Shown here: positions 22,810 through 33,994 of the stretch, piece after piece | Numbering within the stretch: the stretch's first letter is position 1 | How the letters are laid out: each line of letters starts with the position of its first letter | DNA from: Gongronella butleri | Taxonomy: Eukaryota > Mucoromycota > Mucoromycetes > Mucorales > Cunninghamellaceae | Reading direction: 5' to 3' | DNA: 64,000 nucleotides | NCBI GenBank assembly: GCA_025201375.1 | Contig: JAIWZP010000033.1 | Span: forward strand, 299,326-363,325 | The notes under the pieces: generated by a model | Seen by the model: the letters and a program-made list of their open reading frames with translations, nothing else | Database searches by the model: none | What the model was told of the DNA's origin: nothing | Position numbers and translations under genes: made by a program

Positions 22810-25800
22810 TTATCGGCACAATGACGACGATTTCAGGAATGTGTCGGCAATCAGCTGGTATAGGATAATATTGAAATAGAGCGCTTGAAAGGCGGATCAA
22901 GTTGATCTTTTGTAGCAAACTCACCGACATTGCAACCAAATTATACTTAGTAAATCAAGTGCTTTCTCAGTGGCGTCTCTTTCGTTCATTTTTGAGATCT
23001 ACTATGTTCTGATTGGTAGCATTCTCGTCGAAACAAATCAAATAATTTGAAAAACTTGTATTTCAATCATTTCTTCACCCATGGCATGGTTTGATGTCGA
23101 AAACTTTGCATGGTGCTTCATCTGCCCATGAGACACAACTGGTCCCAATTGGAAATATATCGGATCACTGCAACAACAGCAATCTCAAATTTGGTGTGAT
23201 TTGACGTTTTTTTTTTGGCTCTCTTCAAAACTACATGGACTTTTGTACTTTCAACTCACTATCATTTCTTGTTGGCCACCAGGTGTGTATGCATTGATAA
23301 TAAGCAAAGGAAAGTTGGGCCGTGGACCAAAAAAAGAAAAAAATGGACGAGTTTGTCAGCTGCGGCCTCGCGGACCCTGCTGCGGGCAGGAATCATTTAC
23401 TTTTGTGTAACAATCAACGGTACATGTGCCTTAAAATGGTGCCTATCCCCCCCCCTTTTTTTTTTCTTTTTGTCAACGCCGTGAACGCCAAAATGCATGT
23501 TTTTCCTGATGATGTGGCCACGCGCATATTTGAGAATTTGCCAGGCGACGATCTGAAAACCTTGCGACTCTGCCAGAAACACTGGAACATCTTGAGTAGT
23601 CCCTTGCTCTTCAGAAAGGTGACGTTCTGCCTTGATCAGCCACAAGACAAGCAAATGGAGCAACTTGATTTTTTGACGACGCCATTAACGTGTTCGAACA
23701 ATGTCACGCCTGGCTACCTGGTGCGTGATCTGTTTTTCCATCATCAGCACGATGCTACACCGCTTGCGCTACTCCCACGTCTCAATGGCGCGATGCCTTG
23801 GATCAAGTACCTCGATATCGACGTGTGTCGCTGCGCTCAATTGCTCGAGGCCCGGATGCGCATGATATTAAATCGTACGATTAGTGCGACCACTGGAACA
23901 TCTCAGGGTGATTCGGAAGCAAGTTCATTACCTGATGTGAATGCGTCGTGGCAAGCCGCCGTGAATCAATGGCCAAACCTGCTATCTGTTGCCGTCCGGT
24001 CAATCCTTAACGGACCAAATGGTCCTCGAATTCCTTCAGCCTCCACATTGGTGACGCACCTCAATCTGAGCTGTGGTATGCAGCTTCAATTGGATGTTAT
24101 TACAGTTTTCCAATTACCTTCCTTGTTTCCATCGCTTCACTACCTATCATGTGTCGTCAAAAGGCAATCTGAAAGGATCCCGTCGCCAGAAAGCGTCACC
24201 AATGCCATTTTACAACATTTGAACAAGCTGCTCAGGACCCACAAAATGGACAATGGCCAATTGGTGATGTCGCAACGCCGGACGTGGCCATTCATTGCTG
24301 AAATGAACTTGTGGCTGGCCCTGGAGCCTTTGGATACATGCTATTTTATGCTGGTGTTGGCCATGATTGCGCCGGATCTAAAGAAATTGACTCACAATAC
24401 GCTGTGCAATTATTCCGAGTTGCTCGGACCCATGGAGGTGCCATTGGAGGCCGCGAGGGCATGTGTTCTGAGCAATGGACTTTCTCCAAGCTTCAATGCG
24501 CTTCAATCGTACACAACCAACGTGCTTTGCGTCAATGAGCTTATGGTGTCCGCTCTCTTTCGCAAAACGCAGCAATTGGAGCATCTTGACGTAGGCTGGG
24601 TGCAAAAAAAGTTCCCGCCTGGCGACTACAACGACGATAGATTTCACGACTATACGCCCGAACACGTGTTTTTCCGCCAATTGGCACATATCAGCAAGCT
24701 TACAATTCGACATTTCGCTTTTTCGAACGGAGGAAGTGGCACCCGCGTTTCCCAATTGCTTACTTGCCTTGACATACCGGCCTTTGCACATCTTGTGAAG
24801 TTGGAAACCACTTTTATTAACGAGATTTGCCTGCACAAATTGTTTAGTCAGATGCCGCAATTGGAGGAACTTGTTGCTGACATGCCTAGTTGCGGCGATC
24901 GCGACACAGGCGCGCCTATCGTCAAATATCCCACACGTTGCGTGCCGCATGCTCTGAAAAAGATGAATCTCACGGTCAAATATTATCAATTTCTTGGAAC
25001 TTTGGATAATATCGCCAATATCAACCCGGGCATCATCAATTACGCGTTTGATTCTGTTTGTTGCTTCGACCCGTCGACAAGGGCCCCTGATCAAGATGAC
25101 GCGCTTTTCACATGGCTGGTGCCTTGCGCACAAAAGATGGTCATGGATCTGCACCATTGGGCTTGCGCCCCAGACAAAGACGCGCGCCTTTCCTGGATGT
25201 GTTTTCCGTCATGCCACCTGGCTGGGTTGGACATCCGGGGCCCTATGATGCTCGTGGATGATTTTGGCGAAATTGGATGGGACGGCGATGATTTTGGCGC
25301 GGTTGTTGTGTACCAGGCCGATCCAGGCCCTGACGTGGCAAAATTACATCTTTATTACGCTGGCGATGATGGCAGGCAACTTGATAAGCCATTGCACAAC
25401 GAATTGGACCTCGTGGGCAGCTTGGAAGAAATTTTACCTGATCTCCAAAGGCGACAAAAGGAAAATCGACAATATCGCTGGGACACCGATCCAGATCTCC
25501 ACTTTGAAGCCATTGGTCCAGCAACAGCGACAGTGCTGATGGTCCTTGCAACAAAAATTGACATCTTGACACTAAATCTTAGCTTGTCGATGCTGATAAG
25601 AACGAATTAAAAGTCATTGTTTCTATTAAATCAGAGAAAAAAGAGATAGAGATTGGAAGAAACAAGAACTTTCCAAGAGTGCATAGACACGAACGTGGCT
25701 GACTCTTTCATGAAAGGCTGATGGCTGGCCAAGATTTGATTTTTTTGCTTGAAAAGTGCAAATCATGCCGTTTGAACCGCGGCCGGCTACGCAATTGGGC

Positions 25801-25840
25801 CTACGTTTCTCACGACTGGCGCAGCTTTTGCCAAAGTTCA
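22810..25840 (+). repeat. F-box segmental duplication, unit 1
   Basis: The unit comprises ~680 bp upstream, an F-box gene and ~230 bp downstream. Upstream landmarks repeated in unit 2 are GATTTCAGG...GTCGGCAATC, TTGATCTTTTG, TGGCGTCTCTTT, CTGATTGGTAGCA and TTTCAATCATTTCTTCACCC. Downstream ones are CAAATCATGCCGTT and GACTGGCG. Confidence 0.75.
23493..25610 (+). CDS. F-box protein, tandem array member 1
   Basis: An intron-less 705-aa protein. Residues 1-45 (MHVFPDDVATRIFENLPGDD...LCQKHWNILSSPLLFRK) form an F-box, which docks to Skp1 in SCF ubiquitin ligases. The remainder has regularly spaced LxxLxL-type hydrophobic strands and is probably a degenerate leucine-rich-repeat solenoid that selects substrates; the substrate is unknown. 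The ORF is open to an ATG at 23322, but both paralogues begin at the equivalent MHIFPDE/MDALLPDE, so this start is preferred. A conserved block YTPEHVFFRQLAHISK and a motif WLVPCAQKMVMDLHHWAC are kept in all three copies. Lack of introns contrasts with nearly all neighbours. Confidence 0.85.
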   Translation: MHVFPDDVATRIFENLPGDDLKTLRLCQKHWNILSSPLLFRKVTFCLDQPQDKQMEQLDFLTTPLTCSNNVTPGYLVRDLFFHHQHDATPLALLPRLNGAMPWIKYLDIDVCRCAQLLEARMRMILNRTISATTGTSQGDSEASSLPDVNASWQAAVNQWPNLLSVAVRSILNGPNGPRIPSASTLVTHLNLSCGMQLQLDVITVFQLPSLFPSLHYLSCVVKRQSERIPSPESVTNAILQHLNKLLRTHKMDNGQLVMSQRRTWPFIAEMNLWLALEPLDTCYFMLVLAMIAPDLKKLTHNTLCNYSELLGPMEVPLEAARACVLSNGLSPSFNALQSYTTNVLCVNELMVSALFRKTQQLEHLDVGWVQKKFPPGDYNDDRFHDYTPEHVFFRQLAHISKLTIRHFAFSNGGSGTRVSQLLTCLDIPAFAHLVKLETTFINEICLHKLFSQMPQLEELVADMPSCGDRDTGAPIVKYPTRCVPHALKKMNLTVKYYQFLGTLDNIANINPGIINYAFDSVCCFDPSTRAPDQDDALFTWLVPCAQKMVMDLHHWACAPDKDARLSWMCFPSCHLAGLDIRGPMMLVDDFGEIGWDGDDFGAVVVYQADPGPDVAKLHLYYAGDDGRQLDKPLHNELDLVGSLEEILPDLQRRQKENRQYRWDTDPDLHFEAIGPATATVLMVLATKIDILTLNLSLSMLIRTN

Positions 25841-26374
25841 TAGGGTCTCAGGGCCACTACTATTTTTTTGAGTGTTCCGACAGCCCTTCCATTTTCCAAA
25901 TGGGCCTCAGTCGTGAATTTTTACAACTGTTGGCGGGCTGCTCCTGATGACGGTGCCCAAAAGACGTGAAAGTTTAATGAGAGTGTAACTGGAACGCGAT
26001 AACGACGATTTCAGGTTTGTATCAGCAATCGGCAGGCATAAACTTGAAATAAAATGCTTGAATGCCGGGTCAATTTGATCTTTTGTGGCCAACTCGCCGA
26101 CATACAATCAAATTAGATTTAGAAAGCCAAGCGCGTTCACACTGGCGTCTCTTTTGTCCATTTTGAGATCTCCAATGCTCTGATTGGTAGCACCCTCGTC
26201 GATAAAAAATAATAATTTGAAAATCTTGTATTTCAATCATTTCTTCACCCGTGGCATGGTTTAAGATCGTAAGCTTTGCATGTGCTTCATCTGTACGTGA
26301 TGCACAACTGGTCCAAATTGGAAATAAATCGGATCACTGCAACACCAGCAATCTCCAATTTGGTGTGGTTTGAC

Positions 26375-26443
<69 letters not shown>

Positions 26444-26884
26444 ATTTTTTTAGTACTGCTTGAGCTTTTGCATGTCGCAATTCATTTCATGCAGGTGGTT
26501 TTGGGCTACTATTAACCGTACACTGCAAGAAAATTATAACCAGTTTGGTGGATGTCAAGAAAAGTCCATCTGGAGCATTTTCAGCGAATTTGATTGTCTG
26601 TCAATGAACACCACGTTCTCAATTCTTGAAGAACACCATGCACGTGTGCTCCATGTTCACTGCTGCACTAAAAAAATCAAAGGAAATTTGGTCGTGGACT
26701 AAAAAAAAAAAAAGAAAAAAAGAAAAAATTGGACGAGGGAATTGGTTGCGGCTGTGCAGCCCTTGAGGCAGGTTGAAATCATTTATTTCTGTGTAACAAT
26801 ACGCAGCAAATGTGCCTCCAGAAATGATGTTTTGATCACCTTGGATCTTTTTTCTCTTCTTGTCAGCACAGTGAAGGATACAAC
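25611..26884. other. Spacer between F-box copies 1 and 2
   Basis: Holds the downstream part of unit 1 and the upstream part of unit 2, including the 66-nt T run. No separate gene is supported. Confidence 0.6.
26376..26441 (+). repeat. 66-nt poly(T) tract
   Basis: An uninterrupted T run. The equivalent site in unit 1 (about 23206-23215) has only about ten T residues. It follows GGTGTGGTTTGACG, which is shared by both units. Confidence 0.9.
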
Positions 26885-28996
26885 ATGCACATTTTTCCTG
26901 ATGAAGTGTTTACAAAAATATTTGAGTTTTTGCCTGTCGATGATTTGAAAACCTTGCGTCTCTGCAAGAAACATTGGAGCATCCTGAGCTCTCCCGTGCT
27001 CTTTAAAAAGGCGATATTCTGTTTATCTCAGCCACAAACCAGGCAAATGCAGCATTTCGCCTTTTTCACGACGCCATTGACGTGCTCAAATGATGCCACG
27101 CCAGGCCATCTGGTGCGTGATCTATTTTTGCACCACCAACACGATGTTGACTCACTTAAATTGCTTCCACGTCTCAATCGCACAATACCATGGATCAAAC
27201 ACCTCGACATCAATCATTGCCAATGCAATCAGACACAAGACAGCCAGACGCGCACAATGCTGGCTCCTACCATGCGTCGCGCAACCACTGGAGAGCCACC
27301 AGATGATACTTCATCATCCATTGATGTGAATGCGTCATGGCAAACCGCCATGAATCAATGGTCAAACCTGCAATCGGTTGCCATCCGGTCAATCCTAGTT
27401 GATGGTGCATATGGTCCTCGTCTTCCTGCGGCTTCCACATTAGTGACACATCTCGATTTGAGCCGTGTTTGGCTTCTATTGGACGTCACCACCTTTTTGC
27501 AATTACCGTCCTTGTTCCCCTCACTTCACTTTCTATCGTGTTCCGTGAAAAAGGAACTAGACGGGACCACAGCCCAAGAAAATGTCAGCAATGCCCTTTT
27601 ACAACACCTGCGCAAGCTGCGCGCGAACCATGAGACAAGAAATCACCAATGGACGTCAAATGACATGATATGGCCATCCCTTGATGAATTGAACTTGCTG
27701 CTGACCCTGAAACCGTTGGATGCATGCTACTTGCTGTTGGTGTTGGTCATGATGGTGCCTAATTTAACAAAATTGAGCTTCTGGTTGATGATTTCCTTGG
27801 AAGATTCATCTGAGAACATGATAGAAATGCCATTGGAGGCTAAAGAAGCGTGCTTGTTGAACACCCGCCAGCCTTTGAGTTTAATGGCGCTCCGGAAGCT
27901 CGTCATCACGAACGTGCGCGACAATGAGCTCATGGCATCCGCTCTTTTTCTCACAACGCAGCAATTGGAGCACATTGACGTGGGATGGACGCACAAAGCT
28001 CTACGTGATAATGACAACGACAATGATTTGCACGATTACACACCCGAACACACTTTTTTCCGGCACCTGGCACAGATGCGCAAGCCGACAATCCGCCATT
28101 TCTCTTTTGAGAACGGAGGCTTTGGCACCCGCGTCCACCAATTGCTTCATTGCATCGATGTACCGGCCTTTGCACAACTCGTGACGCTGGAAATCGCTTT
28201 TATCAAGGACCTTTGCATGGACAATGTGCTTGATCAGATGCCGCAATTGGAGGAACTTTATGTTGACATGCCCAGCTGCGGCGATCGCGACACCGGTGCA
28301 CCCGTCGTGCAATTTCCGACGTGTCGTGTGCCACACGCTCTGAAAATCATGGAATTGAAGGTCTTGCATCATCAATTCCTTGGGGCGCCGCAAAATATTG
28401 AAAACATCAACCCTGGCGTCATCAGATACCTGTTTGATTTTCATTTTTGCTTCGATCCGTCGACAATGGCCCCTGACCAAGACGACACACTCTTTGCGTG
28501 GTTGGCACCTGGCGCACAAAAGATGGTCATGGATCTGCACCACTGGGCTTGCGCCCCTGGTGAGGATGTGTGCCTCTCCTGGGCGTGCTTCCCATCTTGC
28601 CATCTGGCAGAGCTAGACATCGAGAGACCCAGGATGCATGTCGATGATTATGGCTATCCAGAAAGGGATTGTGATGATTTTGGCGCAGTCGTTGTGTACC
28701 AGGCAAATCCAGGCCCCGGTGTATCGAAATTACATCTTTATTACGCCGGCGACGATGGCAGGCAGCTCGATAAGCCATTGCGCAGCGAATTGGACCTCGT
28801 GGACAACTTGAAAACACATTTGCCTGATCTCCAACGGCGACAAAAGGAAAATCGGCAATGGCGCTGGGAAAAAGAACCAGATGCCCATTTTGAAGCCATT
28901 GGTCCTGCAACAGCCACCGTTTTAATCGTCCTTGCAACAAGGATTGATAATTTGAAGCTAAATGTAGGGCTAAGAACGCTGATGAGAACGAATTAA
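26885..28996 (+). CDS. F-box protein, tandem array member 2
   Basis: An intron-less 703-aa paralogue of the gene at 23493, co-linear over its whole length. The F-box is MHIFPDEVFTKIFEFLPVDD...LCKKHWSILSSPVLFKK. The central VNASWQTAMNQW, the block YTPEHTFFRHLAQMRK and the C-terminal run from FGAVVVYQANPGPG to AIGPATATVLIVLATRIDNL are nearly unchanged relative to copy 1. The loop after the F-box and residues around 130-150 differ most. No frameshift or stop is present, so it is probably functional. It is closest to copy 1, which fits a recent duplication. Confidence 0.85.
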   Translation: MHIFPDEVFTKIFEFLPVDDLKTLRLCKKHWSILSSPVLFKKAIFCLSQPQTRQMQHFAFFTTPLTCSNDATPGHLVRDLFLHHQHDVDSLKLLPRLNRTIPWIKHLDINHCQCNQTQDSQTRTMLAPTMRRATTGEPPDDTSSSIDVNASWQTAMNQWSNLQSVAIRSILVDGAYGPRLPAASTLVTHLDLSRVWLLLDVTTFLQLPSLFPSLHFLSCSVKKELDGTTAQENVSNALLQHLRKLRANHETRNHQWTSNDMIWPSLDELNLLLTLKPLDACYLLLVLVMMVPNLTKLSFWLMISLEDSSENMIEMPLEAKEACLLNTRQPLSLMALRKLVITNVRDNELMASALFLTTQQLEHIDVGWTHKALRDNDNDNDLHDYTPEHTFFRHLAQMRKPTIRHFSFENGGFGTRVHQLLHCIDVPAFAQLVTLEIAFIKDLCMDNVLDQMPQLEELYVDMPSCGDRDTGAPVVQFPTCRVPHALKIMELKVLHHQFLGAPQNIENINPGVIRYLFDFHFCFDPSTMAPDQDDTLFAWLAPGAQKMVMDLHHWACAPGEDVCLSWACFPSCHLAELDIERPRMHVDDYGYPERDCDDFGAVVVYQANPGPGVSKLHLYYAGDDGRQLDKPLRSELDLVDNLKTHLPDLQRRQKENRQWRWEKEPDAHFEAIGPATATVLIVLATRIDNLKLNVGLRTLMRTN

Positions 28997-29979
28997 AGGA
29001 TCTTGCTTCTTTTAAATATGAGAAAAGCGTGAAAAAGAGAGCGTTAGAAAAAAAAAACAAGAACGCGGCCAGGGATGCAATTAGACACGAATTGCGTGAG
29101 TTTCACCCGTAAATGAGAAATTGAACGTGGTTGACTCTTCCATGCAAGGCTGATTGCTGGGCAAAATTGAATTTTTCGCCTGAAATGTTCAAATCATGCC
29201 GTTGGCACCGCGGTCGGCTGCGCGATTGGGCTTGCCTTTCTAATGACTGGCGTAGATGTTCTTGCCAAAGATTGATTCTAGAAAAAAATCAAGTCCCTGT
29301 ATAGCTAACAATTTCAAATTTGGCTTGTTTTGACGCTTTTTCGCGTCTTTCATTGCTGTTCGAGCTTTTTTACATTCAACACAATATTTAACAAGTGTTA
29401 TGAATTTTGTTAATCGCGTGGCGCAATTAAAATTGCGATCTGTTAGGCAGATGCCGAGAAATGCTCAGGTTGAGCCTTTTCCGCGACTTTGGTTACTTGT
29501 CAGCGGGCTCACAAATTATTTTGATTCATAATATGCAAGTGCATCGGCCATCGGCGGATGAAGCGCACAAATTAATGGATCCGAATTTTGCGGGCATTTC
29601 TGTCAACAGCATTATGCACAAAAGTATACATTGTCACCAAATTTGCTCTCATGGGGTGATTTCTTGAAGATCTCAGTTATATATGGCGTGCTACGTTTCC
29701 GGTTCTTGGCGATGACCTTGTGTGGCATGTGTCATGTCCATTGTCAATTATTAAACTAAAAGAAAATTTGGCCGCGGATCAAAAAAAAAAAAAAAAAAAA
29801 AAAAAAAAGCAAAGAATGAACAAGTTTGTCAACTGCTCTCAAATTGACAATGTCATGCGCTGGAAACATGTCGTGGTGTAACAATCATTTTGAGTAACAA
29901 TAAACACAAACAAGTGCTTTAAAATCGGTTCGTTCTCCTTTTTCTTTTTCTTTTTTTCCCAAACGCCTTTTGAGCCAAC
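28997..29979. other. Spacer between F-box copies 2 and 3
   Basis: The first ~270 bp are the downstream part of unit 2. The rest is AT-rich, with a 28-nt A run at 29781-29808 and a weakly similar upstream element (GTTTGTCAACTGC, GTAACAAT). No gene is supported. Confidence 0.55.
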
Positions 29980-32124
29980 ATGGATGCCTTATTGCCTGAT
30001 GAAATCTGGATTTGTATATTTGAGCATCTGCCTGGTAGTGATTTGAAATCGTTGCGGCTCTGCCAGAAACATTGGAGTCTCCTGAGCACGCCGCTGGTAT
30101 TTAAAAAGGCGATTTTTTGCTTTTCACAGCCGCAAGACAGACAATTTCAGCAATTCGACTTTTTGAGGTCGCCGCTAACGTACTCGAACAATGTCACGTC
30201 CGGGCATCTGGTGCGTCATTTGTTTGTCCATCATCCGCACGAAGCCGGCTCGCTTGCGGTGCTCCCACGTCTCAATGACACGATGCCTTGGATCAAGCAT
30301 CTCGACATTAATCAATGCCGTTGCCGTTATTCGCGGGCGCACCAGGTTTTGAACCGAATTCGCGCTCTCCGAGAAGCACCTAACATTGTGCCAGAGGAAG
30401 TTTCCAGCGCTGCAGATTCAGCCATTGACGTGAATGCAGCTTGGGAAGCTGCCGAGGATCAATGGTTAAACTTGGAATCGATTGCCATCCACACTTTTCT
30501 GCGTGTTGCCAATGGTCCTCGTACTCCTGCCGCCTCCGCCTTGGTGACGCATCTCAATTTGACCGCATTGTCAATGGACTTGGATATTGTCACCTTTTTG
30601 AAATTGCCGACCTTGTTTCCGTCGCTTCGCTGTCTCTCGTGCTCTGTCGAAATGGAGACCAGAAGGACCCAGGTGCCACGTGTGATCACCATTCTCCTTT
30701 TGCAACATTTGGACACGCTGCACGGACGCGACGAAACGGCCAATACACAATTGATGGGAAATGATATGGTATGGCCATTTCTTTCTGAAATGCACTTGAC
30801 ATTGTCCCTTTTATCGCTGGATGCATGCTACCTTTTGCTGGCATTGCCCATGATGGCGCCTGGTTTAGGGACATTGACGTACAAAAATATGTACAGCTTC
30901 AACCAGGCGCTTGGCGAAGTGCCAATGGACGAACCGCTGGTGGATGCAAGGGCATATATGCTGAGTGACGGCCATCCTCCGAGCTTCAAGGCGCTGCAAT
31001 CGCTTGCCATCAAGAATGTGGCCATCCATTCGCTCATGGCATCGGCTCTCTTCCATACGACACAGCAATTGGCGCATCTTGACGTGGAATGGAAGCACGA
31101 ATTCCGACGTGCACATGAGGTTGTCTTGCACGACTACACGCCCGAGCATGCGTTCTTCCGGCGCCTGGCAATGATGAACAATGCAAAAATCCGCCATTTC
31201 GCTTTCTATCACGGTAACCATGCCATTCACGCTCACCAATTACTTTCTTGCATCGATTCGCCGCCCTTTGCACACCTTGTGACGCTGAAAATTGGATTTG
31301 CGCATGAAATTTGCATGGAAAGCGTGCTTGGACGGATGCCGCAGCTTAAAAATTTCCAAGTCGGGGTGCTAAACAGCAGCAATCGCGAAAATGGCGAGCC
31401 CGCCGTGAAATATCCGACGCGTCGCGTTCCCCATGCCCTGCAGAAGATGGAAGTCAAAATCCGTGAACGTCTACTTGGCTTCCATTCACTGGAAAATATC
31501 GAAAACATCAACCCGGGCACGATCCACTATCAATTTGGGAAAGATTTTTGCTTTGAACCGTGGACAATGGCCCCTGACCAAGATGACGCGCTCTTTACGT
31601 GGCTGGCGCCCGACGCGCAGCGAATGGCCATGGACGTGCACCATTGGGCTAGCGCGGACGAAAGAGATGTGTGCCTTTCTTGGGCAGCCTTTCCACCGTG
31701 CCATCTCGCACAATTGAACATCCAGAAACCCATGATGGTCATCGATGAAATGGCTCAACATTCATGGGGGCGCGACGAATTTGGTGTGGCCGTCGTGTAC
31801 CAGGCCGAGCCAGGCCCTGGTGAAGCCAAATTGCATCTATTCTTTACCGATGACGATCGACGTCAGAAAATCGAGCGACTGACAAGCGAATTGAGCCTCG
31901 TCAATCGCCTGGATGCGCTCTTATCCGATCTCAACAGACGACAAGAAGAGAACAGGAAATGGCGCTGGTACTGCCACAACCCCGGCCAACAAGTTGCTCA
32001 ACAGTTGGGTGCCATTGGCCCAGCAACCGCTACAGTGCTGATGATCCTTGCAACAAGGATTGACGCTGTCAGGTTGCGTATGCACTATTTTTATAACGGG
32101 CACCACCTTAACATCCAACCATAA
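29980..32124 (+). CDS. F-box protein, tandem array member 3
   Basis: An intron-less 714-aa paralogue of the two preceding genes and the most diverged of the three. The F-box is MDALLPDEIWICIFEHLPGSD...LCQKHWSLLSTPLVFKK. The shared framework persists: LTYSNNVTSGHLVRHLFVHH, INVNxxWExA-type spacing, YTPEHAFFRRLAMMNN, MAPDQDDALFTWLAPDAQ and GVAVVYQAEPGPG. The C-terminal ~30 aa (RMHYFYNGHHLNIQP) replace the shorter tails of the others. The ORF is intact. The role is inferred to be SCF substrate recognition, with target unknown. Confidence 0.85.
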   Translation: MDALLPDEIWICIFEHLPGSDLKSLRLCQKHWSLLSTPLVFKKAIFCFSQPQDRQFQQFDFLRSPLTYSNNVTSGHLVRHLFVHHPHEAGSLAVLPRLNDTMPWIKHLDINQCRCRYSRAHQVLNRIRALREAPNIVPEEVSSAADSAIDVNAAWEAAEDQWLNLESIAIHTFLRVANGPRTPAASALVTHLNLTALSMDLDIVTFLKLPTLFPSLRCLSCSVEMETRRTQVPRVITILLLQHLDTLHGRDETANTQLMGNDMVWPFLSEMHLTLSLLSLDACYLLLALPMMAPGLGTLTYKNMYSFNQALGEVPMDEPLVDARAYMLSDGHPPSFKALQSLAIKNVAIHSLMASALFHTTQQLAHLDVEWKHEFRRAHEVVLHDYTPEHAFFRRLAMMNNAKIRHFAFYHGNHAIHAHQLLSCIDSPPFAHLVTLKIGFAHEICMESVLGRMPQLKNFQVGVLNSSNRENGEPAVKYPTRRVPHALQKMEVKIRERLLGFHSLENIENINPGTIHYQFGKDFCFEPWTMAPDQDDALFTWLAPDAQRMAMDVHHWASADERDVCLSWAAFPPCHLAQLNIQKPMMVIDEMAQHSWGRDEFGVAVVYQAEPGPGEAKLHLFFTDDDRRQKIERLTSELSLVNRLDALLSDLNRRQEENRKWRWYCHNPGQQVAQQLGAIGPATATVLMILATRIDAVRLRMHYFYNGHHLNIQP

Positions 32125-32660
32125 AATGGTCTTTTTGTTTTCCTTTTTTCCTTTTTTTTTTTTTTTTTTTTGCGTTTCCCCTTTAATCTCACTTTCATTG
32201 TTCGTCAGCACCTGCCTCTGGCGCCGCATTTAGGCTGCGCGCATGGCCGCCTTTTCTCACGACTGGCGCGGCGCCCAGTCAAAGAGAGCGGAGTCGAGAG
32301 TTGCGCGTGCCTCAGTCGCATGGCAGCCAAAAGAGCCCCAATTCCCCCCCCCTTCCCAAAAAAAGGTCGTTTGGAGTCAATGGACACGTTAAACTTCCAT
32401 GGATGTCCATCAAACAAATGACACCGGCGCCAAAGGAGCGCGATAAGCGACATTTTTGCTCTTTTGACAGATGATGACAGCGTGAGCAAGAGATAAGACC
32501 AAAATAGAGTTTGTCCCACCGCCAATATGGGCTGATTTCGAGTGTACAACGGGGCGAAGCGCGTGGAATTGGAGTTGAGAGGATGCAATTGCGTTTTTAT
32601 TTTTAAAAAAAAAGTATGTACAGAGATGAAACGAGAAAAAAAAAAGGCAAACGGTTGATG
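32125..32660. other. Intergenic region between convergent F-box 3 and bZIP genes
   Basis: Begins with a poly(T) stretch and a short block (TTCTCACGACTGGCGCGGC) that resembles the 3' flank of F-box copies 1 and 2, suggesting the duplication unit once extended here. No gene is seen. Confidence 0.5.
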
Positions 32661-33962
32661 CTACAGATAATAATCCATGTCCTGGACCATGTTTTGGAGA
32701 TCCCAGTCGTCGACGAGCTGGCGATTCTCGCGGATGGATGTGGTTGTCTTTGCAATGGCCTCGACAAAGTGATCGACGCTGAATTTGTTGTTGCTGGCGT
32801 GTTCGGTGAGCTTTTGCCAGATGGGTGTGTGTTCCTGCTGCTGCTGGGTGGGTGTGGCGAGCAGCGGTGCGTTGATGAGGGCGGCCATGTCGACATCTGC
32901 AGCGTGCGACGTGTCCAAGCTCTTTTTGCCTGTGCCAATTGCCTTTTTCTTGGGCGACTTGATCACGGAGGCGTGTGACGACGCGTGTGCCGATGCCTCG
33001 TGCTCGAGAATCGTCGACGACAGTGGCAATGGCACGACGGTGTGGTTGAGCACGCCAGCAGCCGGCGACGCGTCGGGCGATGTCGAATTGGCCAATGGCT
33101 GATCGGACACAGGCGAGTCGGCCGTGGTGGAATTGGAAGCAGTGGAAGTGGCCTCGAGGATGAATTGATCAAACGCTGGGTAGTCCATGGCATGGTCATG
33201 GTCGTCATCGTCGTGTTGGATGTTAATGGCGGCGGGCGATGTGGACGATGGGCGTGACGACGTGGTGGATAATGACGAAGTCGAAGACGACGACGAATTG
33301 GTGATTGTGGAAGGCGACGCAAGGTGGCAGGCCGGAGGTATATGCTGTGGAAGATACAAGGGCACAAGCTGGATCGGCGTCTGTTTGTTGGATTCCGCCT
33401 TTTGAAGCGATTCCGGCGTCGTGATCGAAAACGTGAAAGTCTGCGCGTCGGCTTGACTGGCAGCCGCCTGCGACGATGCCATGATGGGTGCCGTGGGAGC
33501 CACATCAGCCACGACAATTGGCGGCGACGCCCGTTTCTTTGGTTGCCGGATGATCGGCGGTGCCGGCGCGACGTGCTTGGCCTTGATCGGCGTGTACTTT
33601 CGCGCCGATGCGGGCATGTCCTCTTGCTGTGGAGGAGCCATGGGGGCCTGTAGGCTCGAGAGGAGCGACGAATAACGCGTGGCAGGCGAAGGAAGAATCG
33701 CAGCCGCCCCCGGTGCGCTCGTTGCCGTCGAGAAAGGATGCGATTGGAATTCCAAAGCCGGGGGAGACGCCAAAGGCATGATGGACGGCTGCTGCAGCAC
33801 CCAAGGAAGCTTCAATGCCTGGTTCTCAGAGTGCAGACGATGCACACACGCCATCAAATGATCCTTTTCTTGCAAAAGGCGGCTCATCTGCATCGAATGC
33901 ATCTTGTCCTTCTCTTGGAGACGGAGCTCAAGCTCCTTGACATATCGTTCCTTGCGCTCACT

Positions 33963-33994
<32 letters not shown>

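Larger units (their letters stand above)
21821..23492. other. Intergenic region with repeat copies, upstream of the F-box array
   Basis: 21970..22130 carries an inverted copy of repeat family A and 22330..22640 a copy of family B. From about 22810 onward the sequence is the 5' part of the F-box duplication unit and is closely similar to 26000 onward. No gene is supported. Confidence 0.5.
26000..29270 (+). repeat. F-box segmental duplication, unit 2
   Basis: A direct repeat of unit 1, with the same upstream landmarks at 26009-26375 and the same downstream landmarks at 29140-29270. The offset is about 3.2 kb in the 5' flank and 3.4 kb at the start codon. The difference is explained by insertions that include the long T run. 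Confidence 0.75.

Noticed and set aside
23322..23492. N-terminal extension of F-box copy 1
   Set aside because: Paralogues 2 and 3 start at the equivalent of 23493, and the extension is low-complexity leader sequence.
24378..25157. 259-codon - strand ORF
   Set aside because: Antisense to F-box copy 1. A similar antisense ORF in copy 2 merely reflects the duplication.
29781..29808. Poly(A) run as the tail of a retroposed F-box gene
   Set aside because: It lies upstream of copy 3, not at its 3' end, and homopolymer runs are common throughout. The shared flanks of copies 1 and 2 indicate DNA-level duplication rather than retroposition.
32963..33517. Arg/Pro-rich - strand ORF
   Set aside because: Out-of-frame shadow of the Ser/Pro-rich part of the bZIP gene.
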